From positions 62,001 to 126,000 of the forward strand of contig DASXUY010000036.1 in assembly GCA_036504535.1 (NCBI GenBank): a stretch of DNA of 64,000 nt. The letters are read 5' to 3'. The first letter of the stretch is position 1. Every line of letters starts with the position of its first letter. The DNA is from JARLGU01 sp036504535 (GTDB lineage: Bacteria > Armatimonadota > Armatimonadia > Armatimonadales > Capsulimonadaceae). The position numbers were made by a program, and so were the translations under genes. Positions 45,093 to 54,168 of the stretch are shown piece by piece. The notes under the pieces are model-generated. The model searched no databases, was not told the DNA's origin, and saw only the letters and a program-made list of their open reading frames with translations.

Positions 45093-45731
45093 ATGATTTC
45101 GCTAAAACCACGTACCTATCGCCGCGCTGCAGCGGTCACATTCGCAGCCGTTGCCACCGCCGCCATCGCTCTTGCGTCGCTTGCGCAGCCGTCGCGCGCC
45201 GACGTCGCAACAAAAGCCGCGATCGGCCAGGCCGCACCGTCGTTCTCACTGCCTAACGTTGCCTCGGGAGCTACGGAATCGCTATCCTCGCTGCTTCAAG
45301 GCAAAAAGGGCGCCGTCGTCCTCTTTATCGCAACCAAGTGCCCTGTGTCGAACGATTACAACGAGCGCATGGCCGCGCTTGCTAAAACGTACACAGCTCG
45401 CGGATTTGCATTTGCAGGCATCAACTCCAACGTAGCGGAATCCACAGCCGAGTGCGCCGCTCACGCAAGAGACAACAAGCTGTCGTTCAGCGTTCTCAAG
45501 GATGCCGGCAATGTCGTAGCCGACGCCTACGGCGCCACGAAGACGCCTGAGGCCTACATCATCGACGCCAAGGGCGTTCTGGTCTACCACGGACGCATTG
45601 ACAACAGCCGCGACCTCGCCGACGTACGCACCCATGACCTTTCCGACGCGCTCGACAACGTGCTAGCGGGCAAAACTATCGCCCAGGCCGAAACGAAGGC
45701 GTTCGGTTGCTCAATCAAGCGAGCCCACTAA
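45093..45731 (+). CDS. exported redoxin (AhpC/TSA-like thioredoxin-fold protein)
   Basis: A 212-residue protein; GGAGG lies 5 bases before the ATG. A signal peptide with RR (PRTYRRAAAVTFAAVATAA) could be Tat- or Sec-dependent, cleaved near SRADV. The thioredoxin fold carries one active-site Cys in FIATKCPVSNDYNERM, with TPEAYIIDAKG as the cis-Pro region and FGCSIKR at the C-terminus, a second Cys typical of this redoxin group. It probably works in periplasmic thiol chemistry. Its stop overlaps the next start (TAATG), so the two proteins are translationally coupled. Confidence 0.85.
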   Translation: MISLKPRTYRRAAAVTFAAVATAAIALASLAQPSRADVATKAAIGQAAPSFSLPNVASGATESLSSLLQGKKGAVVLFIATKCPVSNDYNERMAALAKTYTARGFAFAGINSNVAESTAECAAHARDNKLSFSVLKDAGNVVADAYGATKTPEAYIIDAKGVLVYHGRIDNSRDLADVRTHDLSDALDNVLAGKTIAQAETKAFGCSIKRAH

Positions 45732-46261
45732 TGCCGATCCAACGCTCTAGTTCGAAAAGCTTCTTGAGCGCAGCGGCAATCGTCGCCGTTGCGCTCGCGT
45801 TCGTGCCTGTGCCCGCCGGAGCTGCCGGTAAGCGAGGCATCAGCGCCCCGCCTGCGGACGCCGCCACCGTCAAGGCCTCAATCGCATCGCATAAAGGCAG
45901 TATCGTCGTGGTCAACTTCTGGGCCACGTACTGCCCGCCCTGCGTCGCCGAGTTTCCGTCGCTCGTAAAGCTATCCCAGGACTATCGCAGCAAAGGCGTC
46001 GCTGTCATCGCGGTGTCCACCGACTCTCCCCGCGAGCGCCGGACTAAGGTCGAGCCGTTCCTGCGGTCGCGTCACGCCACGTTCACCAACTTCATCGAGC
46101 ACGCTATCGACCCGGAAGCGTTTATCAACGCCATCGACCCGTCGTGGCAAGGTGACCTACCGCGCACCCTCATCTACGATAAGCACGGCCGCCTCGCCAA
46201 GATCCTTGAGGGCGAGCAGACTTACGCCTCCTTCGCTGCCGCTGTCAAGAGCCTGCAATAG
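45731..46261 (+). CDS. TlpA-like thiol:disulfide oxidoreductase, exported
   Basis: A 176-residue protein starting at the ATG at 45731, which shares one base with the previous stop. The signal peptide reads MPIQRSSSKSFLSAAAIVAVA, cleaved near AGAAG. The active site is WATYCPPCVAEFP with a CPPC motif, as in TlpA/ResA proteins, and the cis-Pro region is DLPRTLIYDKHG. It probably reduces disulfides in the periplasm, for example in cytochrome c maturation; no such genes are nearby. Pairing with a one-Cys-centre redoxin suggests the two may pass electrons. Confidence 0.87.
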   Translation: MPIQRSSSKSFLSAAAIVAVALAFVPVPAGAAGKRGISAPPADAATVKASIASHKGSIVVVNFWATYCPPCVAEFPSLVKLSQDYRSKGVAVIAVSTDSPRERRTKVEPFLRSRHATFTNFIEHAIDPEAFINAIDPSWQGDLPRTLIYDKHGRLAKILEGEQTYASFAAAVKSLQ

Positions 46262-46420
46262 GCTCGTAACAGCGGTAGCAAATTCCCGCCTGGGCATATC
46301 CGCGACTCCGCGCTGCACCTCGCGAAATGAACCATTGCAGCCGATGGAGCGTCATGATACAATGCAGATATGTACCAGGCAGCCCCACAGTTTTCGCAGG
46401 GCGGCGTAAAGGAGCCAGCG

Positions 46421-47155
46421 ATGTCGCTACCAACCGTGAACCGAAGTTTTCGCCACCCCGCTCCCCGCGCGGCGTTCACTCTCATCGAGCTTCTCGTCGT
46501 CATCGCCATTATCTCGATTCTGGCAGCTATTCTCTTCCCCGTCTTTGCCACGGCCCGTGAAAAGGCGCGGCAAACCACCTGCCTGTCGAACCTCAAGCAG
46601 CTTGGCCTCGGCTTCGTCCAGTACACGCAGGACTATGACGAATGCCTCCCCAATGTCACCGACGGCGGTACCGGGTCTGGCGAGGGAGTTTTTGGGGGAT
46701 GGAACTACTACAGCCTCTTTGGCAGCGGAAGCGCGATCGCGATTTTTGACCCTTCGATCGGGTCGCTCTACCCCTACATCAAAGCCACAAAGGTGTATAT
46801 CTGCCCCGACGACATCGCAGGGGACATCAGCGGAGACTCGTACGCGATCAACAGCTGTGTTGCGCACACAGGCAGGACCAACGGAATCCGACGGGGACGC
46901 AGTATGGGCGAGTTCAACGGCTACAGCCCATCGGAGATCGCACTGCTTGCTGAGGAGCGTGTCGTGATGCCGTCGGGCGAATCCACGAACGACGCTTACT
47001 TCCTCGTGAACGCCGACAGCGTCTCATATCGCCACTCCAACGGATCCATGATCGCCTACCTCGACGGCCACGCCAAGTGGGTCAACGTCGACATCCTCAA
47101 AACGAGTAACCCATTCACCGGCAACAACGGCACCGCCTGCCCCATGACCAACTAA
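46421..47155 (+). CDS. type II secretion-like pseudopilin, DUF1559 / H-x9-DG family (third)
   Basis: 244 residues from the ATG at 46421, which has AAAGGAG 7 bases upstream; the longer frame from 46370 starts at the transcription start region. Leader MSLPTVNRSFRHPAPRAA, then FTLIELLVVIAIISILAA and FPVFATAREKARQTTC. C-terminal HSNGSMIAYLDGHAKWV holds the H-x9-DG motif. TACAAT at about 46359 may be its -10. It is the shortest of the three copies. The repeat island begins at the stop codon. Confidence 0.9.
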   Translation: MSLPTVNRSFRHPAPRAAFTLIELLVVIAIISILAAILFPVFATAREKARQTTCLSNLKQLGLGFVQYTQDYDECLPNVTDGGTGSGEGVFGGWNYYSLFGSGSAIAIFDPSIGSLYPYIKATKVYICPDDIAGDISGDSYAINSCVAHTGRTNGIRRGRSMGEFNGYSPSEIALLAEERVVMPSGESTNDAYFLVNADSVSYRHSNGSMIAYLDGHAKWVNVDILKTSNPFTGNNGTACPMTN

Positions 47156-48128
47156 GCGGCGCCGGGCGCCGGCACCGAGGTACCGGCCTGACGAAGAACA
47201 CCCGCAAGCGGGCTTAAGAGTGCGCACCGACGCGTTGGGTTACTGTCCGGACGGCGTGGCGCGACCGTAGGCCCCGTCCGTCCCATGGCGTTGCCATGGG
47301 CTGCGCCTAGGACGCCCGCTCCGGGGCTTAAGATTGCGCACCGACACGCCGTGTTACGGTCCGGTCGGCTCAGCCGCGACCGACGCCGGTGCCAGTCCCA
47401 TGGCGTTGCCATGGGCTGCGCCTAGGGCGCCCGCTCCGGGGCTAAAGAATGCGCACCGACACGCCGTGCTACGGTCCCAACGGTCACGAACCCGGGCAGC
47501 CAAGAAGTGGTCGGACAACAGAGTCCCCGCGTGCGGGGACAGCGAGCGGTGCGAGCAGGGGGGGGCCGAATCCTCGACGTACCCGCAACCAGCCAAGAGG
47601 AACCCGCTCATCGAAACCCCAAATTTTGGGGTGGCGCGGCACGCGCCGGGGTCCGACGCGCCGTGATATGGTCCGAATCCGACTCTGGCTCCCCTTCGCA
47701 CAGTTGCTTGCAACAAGTCCAAGGAGAAGGGGCTGGGGCTTGAGCCAGTCCGCTGGCCAGATGAGGTATTCCTCGACGTACCCGCAGCCAGCCAATACGC
47801 ACCCGCTCATCGGAACCCCAAACTTTCGGGTGGCGCGGCACGCGCCGGGGTCCGAATCCGTGTAACGGTCCGGTTCCTCTCCCGCCTCGGGAGAGGCTAG
47901 GTGAGGGCCGTTTGGGCACCCGTCACCCTCGCCCGGTCCGCCGGGTCTGAACGCCCGGCCTGACGAAGAACACCCCTCCGGGGCTAAAGAGTGCTCACCG
48001 ACGCGCCGTGATATGGTCCGAATCCAACTCTGGCTCCCCTTCGCCTTTCCAAGGAGAAGGGGCTGGGGGGTGAGGTAATCGCCACCCCAAGAATTGGGGT
48101 GGCACGGCACGTGCCGGGGTCTCCGCCC
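47156..48128. repeat. intergenic repeat island with three interleaved families
   Basis: Family C copies (GGGGCTtAAGAnTGCGCACCGAC, then ACGCCGTGnTAC) lie at 47184-47250, 47311-47364, 47427-47478 and 47960-48020, with a partial copy near 47655-47678. The palindrome CCCATGG-cgttg-CCATGGG recurs at about 47282 and 47398. Family A copies lie at 47605-47653, 47803-47852 and 48083-48121, the first two inside an 82-bp direct repeat about 199 bases apart. Family B halves are at 47686-47746 and 48032-48076. No gene is supported. Confidence 0.75.
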
Positions 48129-51100
48129 CTACTGGAACAGAACCGAGACGTCGTCGCGGGTGAGGGACTTGAAGAAGCCTGCGTCACCGGCCACGATTTG
48201 CGTTACCAGTTCGCGCTTGCGCTCTTGCAGCTGCAGGATCTTGTCCTCGACCGTGTCCTTCACCACGAACTTGTAGACGAACACCGGCTTGTCTTGACCG
48301 ATGCGGTGAGTGCGGTCTGACGCCTGCATCTCCACCGCGGGGTTCCACCATGGGTCGACGTGCATCACATACGCCGCCGCTGTCAGGTTCAGGCCGACGC
48401 CGCCAGCCTTGAGGCTGATCAGGAAGAACGGGATATCGGGGTTATTCTGGAAGTTGTCCACCACAGCCTGCCGATCCTTCGTTTGGCCCGTCAAATACTC
48501 AAATGGTATCTCAAGCTTCTCGAACTCCGCCTTGATGATACGAAGCATCTGGACAAACTGCGAGAAGATGAGCACCTTGTGGCCCTCGGAACGCAATGTC
48601 AGCAGCGTTTCCATGAGCGCCTCAAGCTTCGCTGACCCGGCAGTGGTGTCGTGCTCGACAAGCTTGGGATGGTTTGCGATCTGACGCAACCGAAGCAGGC
48701 CTTCGAGGATCTTCATGCGCGCCGTCGACAGCCCGCCTTGATCGATCATGCCCAGTAGCAGGCCACGGAAGTGGTCGCGGTACTTGTCGTAAATCCGCCG
48801 CTGGTCCGCATCCATCTCAGTCTCGATGACGCGCTCGGTTCGCGGTGGCAGTTCGGGCGCTACCTGGTCCTTTGTGCGGCGCAGGATGAACGGGAACACA
48901 AGCTTGCGCAGGAACGCTGCAGCGCCATCGTCGTGGCTCTTCTCGATAGCGCCAGCGAACTCGTGCTTGAACTGCTCCAACGTGCCGAGCAGCGCCGGGT
49001 TCAGGAAGTCGAACTGCGACCACAAATCGAGGGTCGTGTTCTCCAGCGGCGTGCCGGTGAGCGCCAGACGGTGGTCGGCGTTCAGCAGCCGCGCTGCACG
49101 GGAGACGAGCGCGGACGGGTTCTTGATCACCTGAGACTCGTCGAGTATGGCGTAGTGGAACCTGAACTTGGACAGATGCGCGATGTCGCGCAACATCGTG
49201 CCGTAGGTCATCAAAATGATGTCGTAGTTCGCGAACTCCTTGGTGTTGCGGGTGCGCGCCGTGTCCGCATTCGCGAGGATGCGCAGGTCCGGCGTGAACT
49301 TAGTCGCTTCCCGCTGCCAGTTGACGATCAGCGAGCGCGGCACAACCACCAGCGACGGTCCAGCGCCCATCTGCTTCACGGACAGCAGGAACGCCAGCGC
49401 CTGAACGGTCTTTCCAAGGCCCATGTCGTCGGCCAGACACCCGCCGAATCCGTAGTCGCGCAAGAAGTGCAGCCAATCGAACCCAGCCTTCTGATAATGT
49501 CGAAGGTCGGCGTTCAGCCCCTCGGGCAGCGCTCGCTCCTCAACCTTGTCGAAGTTGCGCAGGCGGGCCAGCGCTTCCTCGTAGCCAGCGTCGTAGCGTG
49601 CGTCCTCTGCCTCGGCAAAGATCATGTCCAGCAACACAGCCTGAGTCTTGCGCAGCTTGACGGTAGTGTCGCCTACTTCACCGAACACGAATAGGTGGCG
49701 ATACTTGTCCAGCCAGTCCTCCGGCAGCTGCCCGTAGGTGCCGTCGCCCAGCTTGACGAACTTATCCCTGTTGCGGATGGCGTGGCGAATGTCCTTCAGC
49801 TTGGCCTGAACGCCGCCGAAATCGACCTCAACCTTGACGTCGAACCAGTCGATGCCGCTGCCGACATCGAAGCTGATCCGGGGGCGTGTGCGGTTGACTC
49901 GGGCGCTGGTAATGCTGTCTTCGCCGAAGACCTCGTAGCCTTCTTCGATCAGTGTCGGCACCGAGTGCATCAGGAATTCGATGCCGCTGGTACGAGCTCG
50001 CAGCAAGAACTCATCCGCCGCTTTGCCTTTTCGCAGGCCCATCTCCAGCAGTCGCGCCTGAAAGCCCGCTTCGGCTTCGGGGTTGCGTACGACGCGCACC
50101 AGATCCATCGAATCGGCTTTGCGGCGAACACTGACCGGCGCCGACTTGGCCTGGAACGGGACCTCGTACTGAGCATAGAGCATGCGAAGGCTCGCAACCA
50201 CATCGTTGTCACGCTGCGACAGGTAAACACGAGGTGACGGCTGGGCTTCCACCGTCTCCCAACCCAGCGAATCGCCGCTAATCGGGACACGCTCCGCAAG
50301 CGGCTCCAGGTAGCGTTCGAGAAACTCTTCGCGATCCTCAAAAGGCACGATCACTTCGTGGCGGACGAACTCGTCGGACAGGTCGAGGCGCGATGTGTCC
50401 ACCTGCACCAGTATGTTGTCGCTAAGCACCCACATCGGCGACTCGATGACCACAGCCGTAGACTTATCGGCGAGGTCGATTGGCCGGTCGCCAACGGATA
50501 GCTCCGGACGCATGCGTAAATCCGTGTCGCGCTCGGTGAGCACAAGGCGCGGCGTCGCCGCCTCCAGCGATACGGTAATCGGGGTCTGAAACGAGTTGCC
50601 GGTGGTGGAGCGATAAAAGAGCGCATTGGCGAGTAGCGGGAACAGGTTGCTCAGCAGCGTTGCGCGATCGGAACCGGTGAGGTTCACCTTATGGGCGAAC
50701 GCGCAGGCGCTTGCGGCGGCGATGACATCGGCGGCACCGTTGATGAAACGCGCCGGGTCGAACGTCGAACGCACTGGCCGAGCGCTGTCGGCCAAATGCC
50801 GGATGTCTGGCGCGGGACCGCCGGACGCGACCGCATCGAGCAGCGCCGGGTCGAATTGCTTGGTGGCGATAGCGTACGCCATCACATCGTGAATGCCGTA
50901 GATGCTGTCAAGCGAGAACACAAGCACGAGATCAGGGACAGCGGCTGGACTCTTCTTGCCGCGAGTTTCAAGCAGGCCATCGAGACGTGCTTCCCATGTC
51001 ACCGGCGGGTAGTGGTAAAGCCAGTTATACATCGCGAACGCCGCCGCAACACCGTGCGAGCACCAGCCATCCGGATCGGCCTTCGACGCTTCGCAGTCGC

Positions 51101-51320
51101 ATGTCGGAATGGGCTCGTCGTCAGCCACACGAAATGTCACCTGGTGGATAAGGTGAGCGTCCTTCACAGTCAACCGAGCCTCACGAAGCTCGCAGTCGTC
51201 GACGGTCACACCGCTACGGAAGTAGAGCGCTTCGCCCTGGCGGAACGCGCGTGTGTCAACTTTTTTGAGGATACGCCTCTGAACAAAGAGCGGAGCATTG
51301 AGAATATTACGTGTCGCCAT
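48129..51320 (-). CDS. SNF2-family helicase-like ATPase with SWIM zinc finger
   Basis: 1,063 residues from the ATG at 51320 (MATRNILNAPLFVQ); the open frame has 20 more codons upstream without support. A SWIM finger CxC...CxH lies at residues 74-89 (C74, C76, C87, H89). A beta-rich middle part is followed by the SNF2 core: DDMGLGKTVQALAFL (about 630), ILDESQVIKN (DESQ box, about 726), LTGTPLENTTLDLW and the C-terminal RecA domain ending SDRTHRIGQDKPVFVYKF. It is an ATP-driven DNA translocase; SWIM-SNF2 proteins of bacteria are linked to DNA repair or chromosome maintenance, but the specific role is unknown. Confidence 0.93.
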   Translation of the reverse strand: MATRNILNAPLFVQRRILKKVDTRAFRQGEALYFRSGVTVDDCELREARLTVKDAHLIHQVTFRVADDEPIPTCDCEASKADPDGWCSHGVAAAFAMYNWLYHYPPVTWEARLDGLLETRGKKSPAAVPDLVLVFSLDSIYGIHDVMAYAIATKQFDPALLDAVASGGPAPDIRHLADSARPVRSTFDPARFINGAADVIAAASACAFAHKVNLTGSDRATLLSNLFPLLANALFYRSTTGNSFQTPITVSLEAATPRLVLTERDTDLRMRPELSVGDRPIDLADKSTAVVIESPMWVLSDNILVQVDTSRLDLSDEFVRHEVIVPFEDREEFLERYLEPLAERVPISGDSLGWETVEAQPSPRVYLSQRDNDVVASLRMLYAQYEVPFQAKSAPVSVRRKADSMDLVRVVRNPEAEAGFQARLLEMGLRKGKAADEFLLRARTSGIEFLMHSVPTLIEEGYEVFGEDSITSARVNRTRPRISFDVGSGIDWFDVKVEVDFGGVQAKLKDIRHAIRNRDKFVKLGDGTYGQLPEDWLDKYRHLFVFGEVGDTTVKLRKTQAVLLDMIFAEAEDARYDAGYEEALARLRNFDKVEERALPEGLNADLRHYQKAGFDWLHFLRDYGFGGCLADDMGLGKTVQALAFLLSVKQMGAGPSLVVVPRSLIVNWQREATKFTPDLRILANADTARTRNTKEFANYDIILMTYGTMLRDIAHLSKFRFHYAILDESQVIKNPSALVSRAARLLNADHRLALTGTPLENTTLDLWSQFDFLNPALLGTLEQFKHEFAGAIEKSHDDGAAAFLRKLVFPFILRRTKDQVAPELPPRTERVIETEMDADQRRIYDKYRDHFRGLLLGMIDQGGLSTARMKILEGLLRLRQIANHPKLVEHDTTAGSAKLEALMETLLTLRSEGHKVLIFSQFVQMLRIIKAEFEKLEIPFEYLTGQTKDRQAVVDNFQNNPDIPFFLISLKAGGVGLNLTAAAYVMHVDPWWNPAVEMQASDRTHRIGQDKPVFVYKFVVKDTVEDKILQLQERKRELVTQIVAGDAGFFKSLTRDDVSVLFQ

Positions 51321-51511
51321 AAATGATAAATGAACAGCCTTCCCCGGGACCCGGACTACGCTAGTTCGACACGCCCCCACAAGAATCCTGCCCGCCAGGG
51401 GCTGAATGGAAACATTTTACGAATCATTCCGGATTAGGGTCGATGGCGGAGGGGCGACAAAGGGCATCACGTGGCGAACCGACGAGATCGTGAGGTCAAA
51501 AACGCCGCAAT

Positions 51512-52072
51512 TCAGCGCGCCTTCCAGCCCGACACAATCTCGCCGCGCCTCGCGCCTGCTTTCAGCCCTGGGTGAGCGCGCTTCCAGTAGCGGGCGGCTC
51601 GCCAGCCGAAGCGGAGGGAGTCGGCGTAGGTGGCGAAAGCGCGGCGGGGAATGGCGTGACGGTAGCCGTTGTCGAGGGTGATAAACACCATGGCGGGATC
51701 GTTTTCGACGGCGCGCACATATTGCCACGGAATAGCCACAGAGTCCCCCTGCGTCTCCAGCACGCAGTCGGGACCGATGGAGATTGTCCCGCTTACGGGG
51801 CCATACGCGGCGCTCAGGAACGCACCGAAGAACTGGCGAGCGACGGCGACAAGGGCGACAACAGCAGCCGCAAAAAGCGCGACATCCAGCAACAGCATCG
51901 CGACGATAAAGTGGCGGAGGGCTGGGAACGCTTCGGCGATCAGCAGGGGCACAAGCAGGAAGCCCAGCGCGCCTATCGCAACACGACGCATGAGATTGCG
52001 CCGCGCGACAAGCCAGTCCCGCGCGGTAATCCACATCATATCATCGCCTGTTTGGTTATACGAAACTTCCAT
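51512..52072 (-). CDS. YcxB-like membrane protein
   Basis: A 186-residue protein. Two hydrophobic helices (about 30-50 and 57-80; GALGFLLVPLLIAEAF, FIVAMLLLDVALFAA) are followed by a domain with DSVAIPWQYVRAVENDPAMVFI and FITLDNGYRHAIPRRAF, the pattern of the YcxB C-terminal (PH-like) domain. Alternative starts at residues 12 and 13 (52039, 52036) are possible. Function unknown. It is divergent from the hemolysin III gene. Confidence 0.65.
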   Translation of the reverse strand: MEVSYNQTGDDMMWITARDWLVARRNLMRRVAIGALGFLLVPLLIAEAFPALRHFIVAMLLLDVALFAAAVVALVAVARQFFGAFLSAAYGPVSGTISIGPDCVLETQGDSVAIPWQYVRAVENDPAMVFITLDNGYRHAIPRRAFATYADSLRFGWRAARYWKRAHPGLKAGARRGEIVSGWKAR

Positions 52073-52247
52073 AACTATCTATACGGAGCGAATTGCCGTA
52101 ACGTCCTCAGCTTCGAACGATACAATTGGGTCGATATTCGAAAAATATCCTGGCATATGCTTCCATCTATGTTTAGATTACCGCCTATATGGTATAACTA
52201 TCTTATACGGTATTTACCGCAAAACTAGTAATCACCGAGTAAGCACT

Positions 52248-52913
52248 ATGACCACACTCCCAAATAACAGGCTGAAGGAACCGTTCTCTGCGGTATCGCA
52301 CTTTGTCGCCGCGCTCCTTGCGCTAGGTGGAACTATCGTCTTACTGATAGCTGCGCACGGACGACTGCTCGACTCGCTCGCGCTCCTTGTATACGGCCTC
52401 AGCATGGTCGCGCTCTATATGGCCAGCGCTGTCTATCACGCGCTCGATGTGGCACCTAAAATCGCTAACAGGCTGATGCGCCTCGACCATATCGGAATCT
52501 ATCTGCTAATCGCAGGGTCTTATACCCCGATGTGCCTGATCACCATGCGCGGTCCTGTCGGCTATGGGATTCTCGCGGCGGAATATACGCTCGCCGCCGT
52601 TGGAATAGCGCTATCGATCTGCTGGAAGACCGCGCCAGACTGGGTGCGGGTCACGATGTACCTGGCGATGGGCTGGGTGCTCGCATTCGCCATCGGCCCG
52701 ATGCGAGCCGCAGTGCCGTCCGAAGGGATCGCCTGGATTGTTGCTGGCGGGCTCTGCTACACCGTCGGCTGCGCCATATTTGCGCTTGACCGGCCCCATA
52801 TTTGGCCCGGGAAGTTCTCGGCGCACGATCTCTGGCACCTGTTCGTAATCGCGGGAAGTACCTGCATGTATATCCCGATATTGAAATACGTCGCGTTAGT
52901 TGGCGTACGGTAG
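52248..52913 (+). CDS. hemolysin III family membrane protein
   Basis: 221 residues from the ATG at 52248; the open frame runs much further upstream without coding character. Seven membrane helices with the family metal-site motifs SAVYHALD, DHIGIYLLIAGSYTP and HDLWHLFVIAGS near the C-terminus. The family belongs to the AdipoR/PAQR superfamily. Some members lyse cells when overproduced, but the usual role is probably as a zinc-dependent membrane hydrolase or stress protein. The upstream region holds GATATT-cgaaa-AATATC. Confidence 0.9.
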   Translation: MTTLPNNRLKEPFSAVSHFVAALLALGGTIVLLIAAHGRLLDSLALLVYGLSMVALYMASAVYHALDVAPKIANRLMRLDHIGIYLLIAGSYTPMCLITMRGPVGYGILAAEYTLAAVGIALSICWKTAPDWVRVTMYLAMGWVLAFAIGPMRAAVPSEGIAWIVAGGLCYTVGCAIFALDRPHIWPGKFSAHDLWHLFVIAGSTCMYIPILKYVALVGVR

Positions 52914-52920
52914 AGGGAAT

Positions 52921-53038
52921 ACCTCATCCCCAGCCCTTCCCCTAGGATAAGTGGAAGGGAGCCAGAGCAGGGGCGATAACTCCGTCACCTCTTACTCCCC
53001 TTCTCCTTATCGTAGGAGAAGGGGCCGGGGGATGAGGT
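52921..53038. repeat. complete palindromic element, repeat family B
   Basis: ACCTCATCCCC at the left end and GGGGGATGAGGT at the right end are inverted copies; the arms extend about 31-33 bases to GGATAAG / CTTATCG. The element is 118 bp and fills the gap between two convergent genes. Half copies are at 5212, 47686 and 48032. Confidence 0.75.
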
Positions 53039-53072
53039 TCTCTGCTCCCTCCCCAGGTATTTTCGTCAAGCC

Positions 53073-53846
53073 TTATTCGTCCGCCGGATCGAAACCGCTG
53101 AGCGCTCGTAGCCTTGGTGCAGCAAACTCAAGCAAGGTCTTCATATTAACCACGTCTTCCCGGTTGTAGGCGATCAGCAAACGCAGTGCCTCTTCAGCCC
53201 CACGCCCACCCCGGCGATACGCACTCCACAACCGCACCGCGTCCATACCGTCCAGCCCCTCGGCTTCTGGGACGCGGGTCACGCCTAGCTCTCGTTCGAT
53301 ACTCTTGAGGCCACCTCGATAGCCGAGGCGACGGAGCGCAGGGCAGAGGTCGATGTGGAATCGGTCACGAAACACGCTGTCGAGAGACGGGAAACGACGC
53401 TTGAGCATCGGGATATCGAAGCCCGCGCCGAAGAATGTGACGAAGCCGTCGTACTGCTCGGCGAGTTGTGGAAAATCGTTAAGGTCCTTGCCCTTGATTA
53501 GGATATTGCATTCGTAACCGTCGGACAGTCCGATCACGGTCACAGAATCCGCCGTAATGCCGCCGTCAGTCTCGATGTCCAGGTAGCCAAGACGCCCAAA
53601 CTCCCCGACAGTGCGCCAGTGCTCTCGCTGCGGGATGGCGGTGGCAAAATGCGCCCGGTCGCGCCGCTCCAGCGCCTCAATGCTCTGGTCTATTGTCGCG
53701 CGAAGAGCACCGTGCATGCGCCGAGACACAGGAAGCGCGTCGCCCATCTCACGAGCGGCCCCCCAACTGCGAACACCCTTGTCCCACAATCCGCGCTCTG
53801 TCGCGAAACCCACGCCCTGTGCATGTACGAATGTAGCGGTAAGCAT
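53073..53846 (-). CDS. YprB-type ribonuclease H-like 3'-5' exonuclease
   Basis: A 257-residue protein. The exonuclease core has GYLDIETDG (first acidic pair), the block TFFGAGFDIPMLKRRFP, FHIDLCPALRRLGYRGGLKSIE and YNREDVVNMKTLLEFA (last acidic residue). These match the RNase_H_2/YprB family. The N-terminal 85 residues are an extra helical part. It probably degrades or trims DNA or RNA. TATCCT ends 6 bases before the ATG at 53846 with no ribosome binding site, so translation may be leaderless. Confidence 0.85.
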   Translation of the reverse strand: MLTATFVHAQGVGFATERGLWDKGVRSWGAAREMGDALPVSRRMHGALRATIDQSIEALERRDRAHFATAIPQREHWRTVGEFGRLGYLDIETDGGITADSVTVIGLSDGYECNILIKGKDLNDFPQLAEQYDGFVTFFGAGFDIPMLKRRFPSLDSVFRDRFHIDLCPALRRLGYRGGLKSIERELGVTRVPEAEGLDGMDAVRLWSAYRRGGRGAEEALRLLIAYNREDVVNMKTLLEFAAPRLRALSGFDPADE

Positions 53847-54098
53847 GAAGATAGGATACCCTGCCCTACAATTGTCGCCTGGTGAGATAACATTTCACGA
53901 TTCAGGACAGTACTCAGAACCCACCTGCCTCCCGTCCTCGGCATACTCCCGGAACGAGAGGGAAATTTCCTTCCCGTTTCGGGAAGGTGGCACTCGTCTC
54001 AGCGAGTGACGGATGGGTCCGGAAGGGCTGCAGTATCCAAAGAGTGAACTGCCACCTATTGAGATCCCTTATGCAAGCTCCCCATCCTAATAACTGGT
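53847..54098. other. intergenic region with twin hairpins
   Basis: CCTTCCCG-ttt-CGGGAAGG (53969-53987) and CACTCG-tctcag-CGAGTG (53991-54008) stand side by side, like a REP pair. No gene is seen. Confidence 0.45.
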
Positions 54099-54168
54099 TT
54101 GCGATGAAGAGAATAGAACTTATAATCTCTTCAAATATGAAGTGAATAGAAGGTATAATCGCTTCATG
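54099..54168 (+). promoter_or_regulatory. promoter of the Fic gene with tandem operator-like repeats
   Basis: Promoter: -35-like TTGCGA (54099-54104), 16-base spacer, TATAAT (54121-54126). Two 29-bp inverted repeats lie 33 bases apart: TGAAGAGA (54105-54112) with TCTCTTCA (54126-54133), perfect; and TGAAGTGA (54138-54145) with TCGCTTCA (54159-54166), one mismatch. Each repeat encloses AATAGAA and a TATAA. The second ends on the A of the ATG and carries another TATAAT (54154-54159). A bound dimer at either would block transcription or translation. Confidence 0.7.

Noticed and set aside
47184..48020. Integron attC array or CRISPR array
   Set aside because: Repeat units vary in length and spacing, lack the RYYYAAC/GTTRRRY boxes, and no integrase, cas gene or regular unique spacers are present.
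51669..52247. Upstream extension of the hemolysin III frame
   Set aside because: The extension lies opposite the YcxB-like gene and through an AT-rich gap; the family N-terminus begins at 52248.
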